64,000 bases of DNA from the NCBI GenBank assembly GCA_029851415.1, contig CM056742.1, positions 57,600,454 through 57,664,453 of the forward strand, written 5' to 3'. Origin of the DNA: Eretmocerus hayati (lineage: Eukaryota; Arthropoda; Insecta; Hymenoptera; Aphelinidae). This document shows, one piece after another, positions 22,210 to 34,050 of the stretch (within the stretch, counting starts at the first letter, position 1; the number at the start of each line of letters is the position of its first letter). The notes below the pieces were generated by a model. The model did not search any database. It had not been told where the DNA came from and was given only the letters and a program-made list of their open reading frames with translations. Position numbers and translations under genes: made by a program.

Positions 22210-23660
22210 TGCTTATAAAAGCCCTACTGTATAAGAAATGAGAGCCTGGAGCTCTCCGAGCGCACTTACGTTCTGCTAAATCTCAACATAATTCAAATGA
22301 TTAAATGTGATACTGTTCATATTTTCTAAGCCCTAACTGTGATGAGTATTTCGTTGAAGCTACCGAAACATTACTATTTTGGTTGTTTGTGCCACCATTT
22401 CCCCTTCATGCATGTCAGTCTTGTCACTGCAGTTACATCCAAATACACTCAAATCTAAAGAAAGGTTACATCCAATGTTGTGATTTCTTAGGTTGACTTT
22501 GGACTTACTCAGAAGTTACAACAAGAGTTGGATTATATCTTATTGATCCATCAATGGCAATTTTAGTTTAGCCTCAATTGTTGGATCAGGAAACATTTTG
22601 CCAAACTTCGCCCAAAGCATGAATCAAGTGGTATAAGCCGCAGGAGGTTTTTGAGAAGCCTTTCAACTCCGGATTGTGAAATAGAAATACTTATCGTCGA
22701 AACCCATTTGCTTAGTGAGGGAAAGTATGTACCCTGTATGTAACCTGTAATTTCACTAGTGACATTCCTAGACAGGTTACCTGCCAATATTAACGTGCTT
22801 GTGAGTATGTACATGATTGCGTCGAATTATGATGAGCTATTTCCAATCTTTGGTCATCTTGTTCAAGAATCTGAATATGGGTTACGCGTATCGCGACTTT
22901 GACTCTACAAATATTGCTGGGCTTTCTCCAGTTTAACATACACTTGATATCTATTCAAACGTGGACAGGGAATACCAACAATGATCTCATATCTATGCCC
23001 GTGAAATGGAGCAAAAACTAGCAGAAAGAGTGGATCACTACATGTAAGGTATCGTGTAGGCAAGTGAGAGCATTCATTCAGTCAAAAACTTGAAATCAGG
23101 GTTAAAACTCCTTTGTTGATGTAGATTCATCGGGGCCAATTTCAGTTTTTATACTTGATTCATGCATTGAAATAGATTCTCATCAACTTTTCAGAGCTTC
23201 AATCGAAATGAAATCAGTAGTGGGGTGAAGACTTTGGGGAAACATCAAAAATCAAATTTGTTCAGAATACACATTCATCATCGGAAGCCCAAATCTGTCG
23301 TAATGAGATCATCGGTGCTCTCCAAGCACAATAAAGAGTCTAAATGGATAAAAAATAGCTTTTCATCTTATTTAGCGGGTACACAGATTCATTGAATTAT
23401 TATGAATCTCAATAATTCAATGGAGCCTACAATGGAGGTGTCTTGAATTAAACAGTTTTGATGCTTTTTTAGAAATAACTGAATAGTAATAATTGAGACT
23501 CATATCTGCTAGTTTGTTCTAAGTCTCCTACCATAATCTCAAAAGATTCCATCCAAGATCAGAAATGCATCATCTTATCTGTTTAATGCATGGTGTTCAC
23601 CACTCTAAAATATGATGCGAACCATCTCAACTATTTACAGTTTTATTGCCATGTATTCCA
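22210..23660. repeat. Dispersed ~1.5-kb repeat, copy 1
   Basis: This interval aligns in the same orientation with about 26460-27950. Shared blocks in order include GTGCCACCATTT (22390 and 26660), ACTYAGAAGTTACAACAA-like text (22505 and 26798), TATGGGTTACGCGTATC (22876 and 27166), ATTCAGTCAAAAACTTGA (23075 and 27365), TTTGTTCAGAATACA (23257 and 27537) and ACACRGATTCATTG (23380 and 27660). Identity is moderate, so the copies are old. There is no long open frame, and termini were not defined. TATA-like text near the left ends (TTATAAAAG at 22216, CTATATAAAC at 26470) could belong to an LTR-like promoter. Confidence 0.6.
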
Positions 23661-25849
23661 TTTTAAGTATGCTTTATGATAAGCTTTGGAGAATTTGAAG
23701 CCATAGTGAAAGTCTACCAAAGTTCTCCATTTTTCTTTGAAGTACCATTGGTCACTGTCGAGTAAAATCATTCTTGAACTCACGGTTGATTTTGGGTTGA
23801 TTGACGACTTGTTCAAATTGAGTGAATCACGGTCAGTAGAATGATCTTTGCTCCTCATGGTTGCTTGCTATGAGCAAGCAAGAGAGGCGGAATGTTCGGG
23901 AGAGTCGATGGGTTTTAGGATATTTGAAAGCTTTCGAGAACGAGAAAATCGGGGTAACAGCGATGAATCCTACGATTTCCTGACGCCCAATGATTGACGT
24001 ATTTCAATTCCCCAGGAATTTGGCAGAATCGCGCTTCCCAGGATTCTCTCGGGCTCGACTGCAATCTCGGTACGGCGAATTGGCAGTTGACCACAGACCG
24101 CCGAGCAGACAGAATTGTGAGCCTAGCTCTCACTCTCATTTTTGCATCGCGAGCTCCATCGCAATTTCATCGCGAGTTCCGCTCTCCGCGCCTAGTTTTT
24201 ACCCCACACTTCCCTCGCGTCTTTTCGGAAACATATGTAGGGAAACGGATTAATGAACAAATGTTCCGTTTTTCCCATTCAGTAGAATCCAAGTGACTCA
24301 TAATTCCTCACGCTTCCACGTCTACTTAATTCCGAGCGCCCCATCGCGCCTCTTATATTCATTCTTCAACATATTCAGGCATCTCGCGATCACTCTTCGA
24401 AAAATGTGATTGATATCCGAATAGCTTGGAAAAGACTTCAAGGTCAAACCAAGATTGACCTTGAACCCTCATTCTGAAAAAAGGGACACGTTTTCCGGAA
24501 TTTTCCACAATTCTCGACTGCTTCCAAATTCCACAGGGATTAGAGGATGCCTAAGACACCCTGTATGCGCATCGGAGCATGTGAGTGAAGGTCAATCACG
24601 GTTAGTCACTTCTGATGTGTTTGAAGGTTGAGGCACGAAGTCAGTACCTTTGCAATGGTTTCCTCTTTCGATTTTGGAGGATTCTGCCTGAGTCTGAGTG
24701 GACGATCCTCCGAAATAATTCCGCAGTTCATCCGCTTCTGTTGCACTTTTCCGTGCAAATAATGATAACTGATGAGGAGTTTTTCGATGAGATCTATCAG
24801 AGATGTTATCAATTTCATCTTGAGGCCATCCCCACGATAACGTCTGGAGTGTTGATAGCTCAGCTAATAATTGCTCATCCAATAATAGTGTTCATAGCTC
24901 ATCTGATATTCCCGTGCTTCGCACCGTATGCAGTCTCCAACCAAAATATCTAATTCTTTGGTGTCGTGAGAATATTCCAACATCGTTTGAGGAAGATGGA
25001 GAAGTGACGAAACGCCGCTGTGCTCTTTTCAGGCTCATAGAAACCCTCCCCATTCACGGCGAGTGCTAGCGTAACTATGCGGAACCCTTCGTATTTCGAA
25101 TGTATCATGTCTGAAGAATATCCTAAGACTATATTCTCAGGGAGGAGGAAGTTATAGAAACTGAGTCAGTGCGGGTGCTTATCTAGTTCCCTTGAGTACT
25201 TGTGTTCACTAGCGTGAGCTTCCGCTATAGAGAACTACCGTATCTTGGACCCACGATAGGCGATGGATTCATTTGGCAATCAATTAGTGGTATGAGATAG
25301 GTGGAAAAGTGGAAGTCAGTGTGGGATAATTCGTGATTCGGGGTTTGGGAGGTATTTTGCAGATGACATGGTCGAGTACCGTGTCATCTGGAGAATAAGG
25401 AAGATGATGTAGTTTCACAACTCACACATTGCCAATGGTCGGAGGTGGTTTGACTGGTTTTGTTTGAATATTCCGAGGATCAGCGAGATCGCTGACGTAG
25501 AGTCTTACACAAGTAACTTTTTCATCCGGCTGGAACATAAAAGAGTTGGAGGATCGGATGAGTACGAGACATTACAGAATATCACGCAGGCTACCAATTC
25601 TTTGAGTTCGGATCAGTAGTATCTGGATATGAAGGTATCATTACAACTGATCTCATTAGTCCTGAGTTCCAGTTACGAAAGCAAAACTTGAGCTACAATA
25701 TCCACATCTCTATACATATATATTCATATCAATCTCACTCAAAAAACGAGTGCTCAATCCTCACTGATCCCGTAATGAACCATCACCTACATTCTTCAAT
25801 CCTTTTCCCTGGCTGGAGTTGGCATATGAGTGATTCCACGCGAAACAGA
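23661..25849. other. Anonymous DNA, no supported gene
   Basis: Overlapping short frames occur on both strands near 24590-24950, none with recognisable domains or a clear codon signature. A short inverted pair, CAAGGTCAAACC and AAGATTGACCTTGAA, lies near 24440-24465. Nothing else could be supported. Confidence 0.35.
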
Positions 25850-25999
25850 CACGGTGTTCTTGAACCAGTTTTAAATGAGTCGGAAGACCACCTCACCAAA
25901 TATTTTTCTGAATAATTATTCAGGACTCATATGACATTTTCCAATCGTTTTTGAAATTGCCTACGTTAGGATTTTCGAATGAATCATTTTTTATGATTT

Positions 26000-28050
26000 T
26001 CGGAACGGAGTTCCTTAACGCTCGTTTGAGTGAGGAGTGAAATTGTGCGACCGACACCGCCCCGCGTAACGAGATTTGATGCAACCCGCCGTACAGATGC
26101 AACGAAAAACCGACATACGATACAGGTATACTGCATGGGCTGAGAGGGACCGCGTGTATTCTCAGAATATCACAGATGCCAATGCCAAGATCCGTCTGCT
26201 GTCTGCTCTGCATGCACACAGCTCATGCACAGCTCGACTGACAATAACATATGATTCTTATTGTTATTTAGTATTGTTGCTGTATTATGCTGGAACGAGT
26301 AATGCTTCCATCGCTCATTTTCGATTGCTATACTGGTTGTATACGGAAATTCAGATCGCGAGTGTTTGGTGGTGTGATCCCAATAAAAAGTGTGCAGTGT
26401 TGTGTGTGGTGGGTCCTCATTATGCCCTCATTGCGTGGGTGATGAGGGTTTTCTGAGTTCGAATAAACGCTATATAAACACAATCCGCACTCCAGAACGA
26501 GAGTTTTTCCGAACTCTCTCTTGTCCTGCTTCGTTCTAACTTAGAGTGTCAGCAAGCTCATTTCTATATGTTCTAACTTGGGGAGTAATTTCTTAAAGCA
26601 ATCAAACCATTCCTGTTTTGATTAAATATGGGGTCTTAATCAAAGATGTGGTTATTCGTGTGCCACCATTTTTACTTCATACATGCCACTGTTCCCCATT
26701 CAGACATGTTCAAATCCCCATCTAAATTCTGAAACATGATTTGACAAGGAAGGGCGTACAATGCTGTAATTTATTAAGTTGAGCATTGACTCACTTAGAC
26801 ATTACAACAAAAGTCAAAATCCTCTAAGACCTCATTGTCCACCAATATCAATTTTAGTCAAGCATAAATGCATTCAACCATGTCTGCATGCCGTACACTT
26901 CTCTTCATTTTTTAGAGCATTAACCTACTCTTTCTCAATTGAAGGAGGTTGTTGAGAAGCATTTCAGCTTCAACTTGTGAAACTAAAATTGTTGTCGTCA
27001 AATCCCATAACCTGCCTAGATGGAATGAGCGTGTATTCTGAACAGCAGGTAAACTATGATCTCGATAATCAATACGATAATGTTTTCCATCCCATCCAGT
27101 AAGTACAAGATTGCATCAAATCATGAAGAGTTCAGTCCTTGGTCATCTTTGGCCAAAAGTGCAAGTATGGGTTACGCGTATCATCACTTTCACTCTACAG
27201 ATGTTGTTAGGCACTCCCCACATTGACATACATTGAATATCTATCCAAGAATGAACATAGTACTACTTGTGATCCTCTATGGCCCTGAAATAAAGTATAG
27301 ACAACAATGAAAGAGAGTAGATCACTTGATATAATGTTGTGAATTGTTGAATGTGGGTATCGATTCAGTCAAAAACTTGAGACAAAAGTCGAAATTCCCC
27401 CGTGGTGTGTAGAGCTATTATTGTCAATTTCAATCCTTGTACTTAATTAATGGAGTCAAATAGATTCTCATCATTCTTCTAGAGCTTCAATTAAAAAGTA
27501 AAATGATATAAGTGTGGGGAACCATCAGAATCTAAATTTGTTCAGAATACAGATTCATCGTCGAAAGCCTCAATCAGCTCCAAGAAGATGTTTGTCTTCT
27601 TTGGGCAAAAAGTAAAGTTTGAATGAATGAGATATTGTTTTTCACTTTACTAATGAGTACACGGATTCATTGGATCATCAAAAATTAGTCTCAATGATAC
27701 AATCAATTCCAATGAAATTTTCTTTTCCACCAGCTATGATGCCTCTCATGAACAACTCAGTGTTGATAATTGAGAATCACATCTTCTAATTCCTTCCAAA
27801 TATGTCTCTTATCATAACATTCTGAGGAGTCTATCCCAAGCTAAAGTCATGATTGTATTTGGGTAAAGCACGGTATATTATATTTGGAAAAATGATGTCA
27901 ACTATCTCAATCACTTGAAGGCTTGATACCGTAATATATTTATCAAATACGGTTATGATGGGCTTCGAAAATCTCGGAAATCAGTTATAACTCATCCAAA
28001 CTTCCAGATCATATCGATATCCAATCATCAATCTAAAGACAGTCTTGGAA
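26000..28050. mobile_element. ~2-kb insertion in the left arm of the palindrome, containing dispersed-repeat copy 2
   Basis: The right arm shows no counterpart for this interval. Near its edges are the inverted words GGAACGGAGTTCC (about 26000) and GGAACTCCGTTCC (about 28037), which could be terminal repeats. From about 26460 to 27950 it is a diverged direct copy of 22210-23660. No coding frame with a recognisable domain exists; a 126-residue frame at 26076-26456 has no family features. The class is unknown. Confidence 0.5.
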
Positions 28051-28303
28051 CTCCGTTCCTTATGCGTTTACCAAACGCACACGGATTTTTTCTGAATAAA
28101 ACGTCAAAAAACGACTATGACGCACTTCGGCGATGATTAACGCTCAGTTATATAGATGAAATTTCACCAAAATCTCGTCAGAAAGTGCAGATGGTTCATG
28201 ACTCTCATCCCAAACCATTTGCTATGTAATGCGTAGAGGAAAAGATAGGCTCCGTAAGTTGTGGCTAATGCTTGTGTAAAGATTCAGATCGCGTATTTAA
28301 GCT

Positions 28304-28448
28304 GGAATTCATAGTCGTACATCCAAGATAAGAGACAGCAGATTTAGGGCGCTGCAATCGCCATGGCGAGGCATTTTACATGTGGACACAGCAGTCGGAG
28401 CGCTCCTAATCCGCCGGTCCTGATCTCGGATTAACGACTATGAATTCC
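28304..28448. mobile_element. Small TIR element (145 bp), ATAGTCGT family, left copy
   Basis: The ends GGAATTCATAGTCGT and ACGACTATGAATTCC are perfect inverted repeats. The interior carries TTAGGGCGCTGCAATCGCC and GGAGCGCTCCTAATCCG. It lies in the left arm of the palindrome at the position mirrored by the copy at 29236-29380. Confidence 0.7.
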
Positions 28449-29235
28449 AGCCATAGAGAGGTCCACATACCTATATTGGAAAATTTCCCGTCCGCTCACG
28501 GCTCTCTCTTCTTTTCGCTCACATTGGTTTCGATAATATGTACACAATGCCTTGGACTCTCGGCAAGGTCCTTATCGCGTAATAAATGCTCTCACTCGGG
28601 TTCTGGGGAGCTTGTAGGTATATCATGTCCGCTCTACATCTCGCATTCGAGTGGAGGGGGTGGTCCTATCGTAGTTCTAAGATGTGCTTGCTTTTGTGAA
28701 TGGAATTGATTCAAATTTTGGGTATTGTTCATGGAAAAGGAGGTGTTAGTGCAGAAACTGAAGAGAGACATAAGAAACTGCTCCAAAAATGTTCAGCAAT
28801 TGACGTGCAAGATGATAGATTGCCCGGATCTGACTTACCTACATGTCTGACGTATATATAGGGGTAGTCTATCATCTTGCACGTCAATTGCTGAACATTT
28901 TTGGAGCAGTTTTTATGTCTCATTCCAGTTTCTGTACTCACCCTTTCTCTTCATGCACAATACTCAAAATTTGAATTGATTCTATTTACGAGAGCAAGCA
29001 CATCTCAGAACTACGATAAGACTACGCCCTAAACTCAAATGCGAGGTGTAGAGCGGACATGATATACCTGCAAGCTCCCCAGGCCCGAGTGAGAGCTTTT
29101 GTTGCACGATAAGAACCTTGCCGAGAGTCCAAGGCATTGTGTACATATTATCGAGACTAATGTGAGCAAAAAGAAGAGAGAGCCATGGGCAGACGAGAGA
29201 TTTTCCAATATAGGTATGTGGACCTCTCTATGTCT

Positions 29236-29380
29236 GGAATTCATAGTCGTTAATTCGAGATCAGGATCGTCGGATTAGGAGCGCTTTGACCGCTGTGCCT
29301 AGATGTAAAATGCCTCGCCATGGCGATCGCAGCGCCCTAAATTCGCTGACTCTAATCTCGGACTAACGACTATGAATTCC
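29236..29380. mobile_element. Small TIR element (145 bp), ATAGTCGT family, right copy
   Basis: It has the same perfect ends as the copy at 28304-28448 and the same length, in the opposite orientation (internal GGATTAGGAGCGC first, GGCGATCGCAGCGCCC later). Its flanks continue the palindrome arm on both sides. Confidence 0.7.
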
Positions 29381-29765
29381 AGCCTAAGTCCATGATCTGA
29401 ATCCTTACCCAAGCATTAGCCACAACTCACGAAGCCTATCCTTTCCTCTACGCATTACATTGCGAATGGTTTGGAATAGAGAGTCATGAACCATCTGCAC
29501 TCTCTGACGAGATTTTGGTGGAATTTTATCTATGTAACTGAGCGTTCATCATCGCCGAAGTGCGTCATAGTCATTTTTTGACGTTTTTTTTTCAGAAAAA
29601 AAATCATAAGAAATAATTTATTCGAAAATCCCAACGTAGGCAATTTCAAAAACAATTGGAAAATGTTATATGAGTCCTGAATAATCATTTAGGGAAATAT
29701 TTGGTGAGGTGGTCTCCCGACTCATTTAAAACTGGTTCGAGGACACCGTGCAGACCTACGGAAAA

Positions 29766-30744
29766 GGGTCAAGTCTCGAATTTCCCCCTTAGTTTTTCCA
29801 TCTATACCACAGATTCTGTGGTATAAAATATGAACCTCTCAATGCCTAAAGAGTCCTATGTGGCGTCATACACGACACAACATAATTTTCCAATTCGGAA
29901 ATATATTTTCCCGAGATCTCCAATAAGATCAGCAGGAGTGCGTGAAGTAGATGGGACGAGATCAGCGGAAGTCGAGTAACTGCCTCTAACATGTGTAGCA
30001 TGTAACATGGTTGTTACACGTCACACGTGTTGGTGATCGGTGTTACATGTAACACGCAACATGTAACACTTATCTCATACTTTTCAATCAGAGTTTCTCA
30101 TGGAATTGTAGCTTGTATGTAGCATGTGTTATGAGGAAATTCATTCCGTCATATCCAGGCATAGCCTGGTTCAATATTTTGTGGGTTCTTATTCTGTACT
30201 CATGTATAAGGGAAAGGTCAAATGACCAAAGCATATGGTTAATTTAAGTACCGAGGCTTTAATAAAGTAATGGAAAGAGAATGAATATTTACCAATAATG
30301 ATCATAAAATAATGTATCTCAAAGAACAACCATAATGAGAGTTCAAGCATGCTATATCTAAATTCCATACTCTTCGAAATTTCCAACTTCCATCTCCAGA
30401 CTTTCCGCTCATCAGAGTTTCACCACATCCACTAAAGAATGGAGACACATTATATAGTTTCACCAAGAATGTATAAATCTGTAGACTCATCAAGATAAAG
30501 TCATCAAGGTTGGAGCATGCAGAGCAATGCGTTTCTGAAGTCACTGCAGGTCAATGCTTAAATTTCAGAGGATGGTCCAAAAAAAAGTTGATTTGTTGAT
30601 CAAAATCGAGGCCAATAGCTCATTTGCCCTGTGAGACAAATTCAGACAGAAAATTCTTTGTTCAGTGACAGAGAAGGAATCAATATATCACCTCCCATTA
30701 GAATCAAAATCTGTCACTTGAGTGATTAATTAATGAGCTCATGT
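29766..30744. other. Anonymous DNA with a short GTTACATGTAAC-type cluster
   Basis: Near 29985-30090 the words TGTAACA, GTTACACGT and GTTACATGTAAC recur and are partly self-complementary. No gene was found; the short frames at 30189-30544 have no recognisable features. Confidence 0.4.
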
Positions 30745-31317
30745 ATATAGCTCGCAGCCACTCGCAGCTTGCAGTACTGTCTGCATCACAGAACACCTGC
30801 ACTGGCTTCCTTCGAAGACACCAATACATCGATACACCGGTGTATCGGTGTGTTCAGAAGAAAAAGAATGATAAGGACGGATCTTACATACACCACATGT
30901 GTAGAGACATTTCGATATTTCTCGAGTCCAAGTACGGGGCTGGTGAAATCAAACTGAGATGTCAAACGACGGCATGAATTTGCGATGTTGAATAAAACGC
31001 GTCCAGTGCACGGATTGAAGAAATAATTGTATAGAACCCTGGATCGTATTCGAAAGGGCTTGCTAGAGCATGGCAGAGCTGTACGAGCAACGTTAATGAG
31101 GTAAATAATCCAAGTGGGAAAAAAGTGTGAGGTTGAAAACCCCCAATTCGAAGTAGAGATAGGCACAGCGCCTCGCTCGATTTTTCGTCTGCTCATACTC
31201 GCCAGCCAGGCGCTACCACGCCTCTTGATATCGATGAATAAAGTTCATTTGATGAGGAAGGGAACGGGTGGGTTAGAGGCTTCATAAAATCTTTCAGTGA
31301 CAGATCTTATGAAGCAG

Positions 31318-31824
31318 GTAGTACCTTATAGACCCCCGCTGGAATAGTAAATCTCGTAACAGTGGACCGATTGACCTCTTGTTATACGGAGAAAAATACT
31401 GAAAAAATTCCAAGCGACCAGTTATTTCGATTATCAATTCGAAATGTCCCCATGAGAGATAACACGGGCTCAATAAACCCGCCCAACAGCTTAGTTGAGA
31501 CAGTGCTGAGGGCAGGGCAGGGGCGGGTGCTACCTGAACCCTCTCTTTCATCCATTTGAACACGTCCAGGAGCCGAATGCATCATCCATCGGTCAGACAA
31601 TGAGACTTCCGTTGAGATGCATTGGTCCGGGACATAGTTCCCCGGTAAAGTTTGTATCCGAGTCATTCTTTTTATTATCACCAGGTTTTTGGTCGATGGT
31701 CAGGGATTTTCCTGTAACTTTAGGTACATGTCATGAATGATGAAAGGAGATTAAAAGCATAGTTCATCATCCGTGCGGGCTTGGCACGCTTTTTTCGTTT
31801 TTAAAATTTTCTAAAGAATCGACT
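31318..31824 (+). repeat. Left 507-bp direct repeat flanking the LTR retrotransposon
   Basis: This stretch starts GTAGTACCTTATAGACCCCC and ends AAGAATCGACT. It recurs almost letter for letter at 42666-43172; by eye I found one substitution (CCTCTTG against CCCCTTG). The corresponding part of the opposite palindrome arm (about 45320-45825) is clearly more diverged. The two copies directly border the retrotransposon. Confidence 0.85.
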
Positions 31825-31825
31825 A

Positions 31826-32622
31826 TGACGGTATATTAGCTCGTCATTTTAATGATATGCGAGTCCGCAAAGTGCAATGCGGCTCGCCCGCATCTGCCTG
31901 GCTGCCACTGCATCGGGTCCCCGGACAACCTCCTGGCGGTTGCTCTCGTTCGGAATCAAGTATGACGGACGAACGACAGGGAGACACGTATGAATTTATA
32001 AGAGCAGCAAGTACATAATCAGATGGGGTATTTATTCACGTAATGAATTTAACAAGGAAGCGCATCCGAGCGCAGCGCAACAGGTGAAAAACTCGCGAGA
32101 GAGAGCCGCACACAATGAGAGAGAGAGAGATACATTCTCGGCTGGTACTCACGCTGCGAAGACGCTTTTCAACAGGCCGCTGCCTCAGGAACGCCAAAGA
32201 TCGGGAGTCCGCTGACTATCGCAAAAGCCGGGTGGAATATTCCCCGTTGCCGCTGGGTACGGGAGCCTCGGCACCTGCGGGACCTGCGTTGGATGTCGGG
32301 GCGACCGGAGCACACGCGGCGCGGGAGGGGTTAGCCACGATACGGGTCACACGATGTGTAGCGGACGACGACCGGAACAAGTCTGCTCTCTCATGAAATG
32401 GCCGCGAACTGCGCGAGCCGCGAGCTGCGTTCCTATTGGCCAGCCATTTTGGGCGCGCGCGCATTCTCTGTCTCTCTCATATTCAAACCTGTGTGTTGCT
32501 CTCCCTTTGCTGCTACTGGGGTATACACCTGTAACAATCTTTTGGATACATCAATATATGAGATTCGATAATAACTTATATCTATTTGCCGAGGAGAGAG
32601 TGATGGGACTTCACCCGTCACA
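31826..32622 (-). repeat. 3' LTR
   Basis: Almost identical to the LTR at 41865-42661. The differences I see are near 31850 (AATGATATG against GATGATATG), near 32517 (CTGGGGT against CTCGGGT) and near 32602 (GTGATGG against GTAATGG). It carries the same AATAAA on the minus strand near 32035. Short frames within both LTRs are not genes. Confidence 0.88.
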
Positions 32623-32624
32623 TA

Positions 32625-32634
32625 CCCTCCCCCC
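32625..32634 (-). promoter_or_regulatory. Polypurine tract
   Basis: GGGGGGAGGG on the minus strand ends two bases before the 3' LTR. This is the expected place and composition for the plus-strand DNA primer of an LTR retrotransposon. Confidence 0.85.
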
Positions 32635-33113
32635 AGACGCCGTTAGCCTAAGCGTACCGGCTCGAGAAAGTCTCTCTCTGAGGCAACTATAATGAAGGTA
32701 AAAGTTATTAGAAAATTATTTATTTTATCAAAAGTACAAAAATATGTTTGTCGAGCCTGTCGACTAATCTCTCAAAAATAAAGTCTTTGGCTGATTGCCT
32801 CAACAAGCGAATGCGCATTTTATGTCATAATGACCAGGAATACACATATGTGCTTGAACTAAACAAAAGAGAACAACTGAAAAAACTGCACTCGATTAGT
32901 GACTTAGTGACATTTGTACATATCAATTTGTACCTAGTTTTTAACCAAAAGGAACTTTTCCATATCAAGTATGGCAATGTAAATAGTAATTGTAAGTATG
33001 TAAATATGTAAATTGTAGAATAATTATAAATATGTAAATAGGAGAAAAGAAAAGGTAAGAAGAAAAAATGTTGCCACTCTCGTGGGCTCTCTCACACAGC
33101 GATGACGCAATAA
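32635..33113 (-). other. 3' untranslated region between ORF3 and polypurine tract
   Basis: AT-rich, without a coding frame that I can support. It belongs to the LTR retrotransposon. Confidence 0.6.
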
Positions 33114-34043
33114 TCAGTGGAAGTTCGGGTGATTCACGCGGTTGGGGCACTCGCGTCCTCGCGCTACGCCTGGTAGGCCACAGACAGGGCACCATCGTCT
33201 TCTATCGGGATCAGCGCGTTGGGCGCGAGTGGGGTCCGTCCCACCCAGGTGCTCCCGCTGGCGTCGAGCTTCTGTCAGTGTTCTTTGGAGTTGTGCCGCT
33301 TCGAGCGCAGTCTTCCGCTGGAACTCCTCGACCTTCTGCCGAGCTTCCATTTCTGCCCGGTCAGCGACTGCTCGCTCCTCTCGTAGTCTGCGTTTGTGTG
33401 TTTCCGCCACCTCGTGGGCTGCCTTTTCATCAGCTACTCGTATGGGTAGATTTCCAGCCATGCGGCGTCCCTCGGCCCCGTATTTATCCAGGAAGTCATC
33501 CAGGAGTTCGAAAGAATTGTGGAATTCAGACCTTGCTTGTAAGTAAGCAGTTCTTGATGTGAGGATGGCTTCTCTAGTCTGATTCCACTCTTCTCCGATG
33601 GACGTCTCGATGGCTGGGATCTCTTCTGGATCTTCCAAACGAGGTGGTGGAATTGCAACGGCGAGCTGTTCGTTGGCCGGCGGTTCGGTAACCAGTGGTG
33701 GGTTGGGCTCTGCAGCGAGTCTGACAACGCCCCTCTCTACCCACTCAACCATCATCTCCTGGGCACGGTTATGATCCTCTAGCGTAGGCGCATTCCTTGG
33801 TCTTCTCAGACGCGGTTCTGGCAGGTTTCCTGCAGCGTCTCCGCGGTTGTTCGAGGCTCTCTGCGCAATCTGTGCGCCTATGTGCATCAGGTTACGTATT
33901 TCGTCCCCAGAGAGATCCCAAACAAAAGGGATGAATCCCTGCGCTGGCGCTTGTACAGACGCGTCCAGCGTTAGACGGGCCATACCATCAGCACTTTCTT
34001 CTGCTGCTACTCGCACAGTTGCGTTGAGGTCTCGACCGTCCAT
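33114..34043 (-). CDS. ORF3: accessory protein with coiled coil and C-terminal Cys/His motif, not env
   Basis: 309 residues; the ATG at 34043 has A at -3 and G at +4. It starts 84 bases after the pol stop, in the slot where some retroelements keep env. It lacks a signal peptide, a transmembrane segment and a fusion peptide. Residues ~100-160 are proline-rich. Residues ~205-280 are a charged helix rich in E, R, A and Q that should form a coiled coil. The extreme C-terminus is a possible zinc-binding motif: C-P-V-C, then C ten residues on, then two histidines (C-x2-C-x10-C-x5-H-x3-H). The C/H tail could bind nucleic acid and the coiled coil could oligomerise. No known family is recognised. Being open in a young element suggests it is maintained by selection. 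Confidence 0.8.
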   Translation of the reverse strand: MDGRDLNATVRVAAEESADGMARLTLDASVQAPAQGFIPFVWDLSGDEIRNLMHIGAQIAQRASNNRGDAAGNLPEPRLRRPRNAPTLEDHNRAQEMMVEWVERGVVRLAAEPNPPLVTEPPANEQLAVAIPPPRLEDPEEIPAIETSIGEEWNQTREAILTSRTAYLQARSEFHNSFELLDDFLDKYGAEGRRMAGNLPIRVADEKAAHEVAETHKRRLREERAVADRAEMEARQKVEEFQRKTALEAAQLQRTLTEARRQREHLGGTDPTRAQRADPDRRRWCPVCGLPGVARGRECPNRVNHPNFH

Positions 34044-34050
34044 ACTGTGC

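Larger units (their letters stand above)
25850..29765. repeat. Large palindrome with mirror-image MITEs, left arm interrupted
   Basis: The right arm (about 28860-29765) is the reverse complement of 25850-26000 plus about 28060-28830. Outer blocks include CGAACCAGTTTTAAATGAGTC (about 25862 and 29727) and GACTCATATRACATTTTCCA. Inner blocks include the GTGCGTCATAGTC/GACTATGACGCAC pair (about 28115 and 29562) and the pair around GATGATAGA at the centre. The loop near 28815-28870 is short. The left arm carries an extra ~2-kb insertion at about 26000-28050. Both arms contain the same small TIR element at matching positions. A long transcript through this region would fold into a hairpin. Confidence 0.8.

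Noticed and set aside
24592..24953. Overlapping frames of 70-112 residues on both strands
   Set aside because: No domain, splice or homology signal favours either strand.
26076..26456. 126-residue plus-strand frame
   Set aside because: No family features, and it lies within a non-coding insertion in a palindrome arm.
31294..31681. Frames of 65-99 residues in the 507-bp repeat, repeated at 42657-43029 and 45458-45857
   Set aside because: They are copies of one non-coding palindrome arm, open on both strands by chance.
31821..31826. Short target-site duplication for the LTR element
   Set aside because: The five bases left (GACTA) and right (TAGCG) of the LTRs do not match. Only TA is shared and it is present in the LTR flanks on the internal side as well.
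32115..32692. Open frames inside the LTRs (and the same at 42154-42695)
   Set aside because: Both LTRs carry them by identity. No domains, and they overlap on opposite strands in regulatory DNA.
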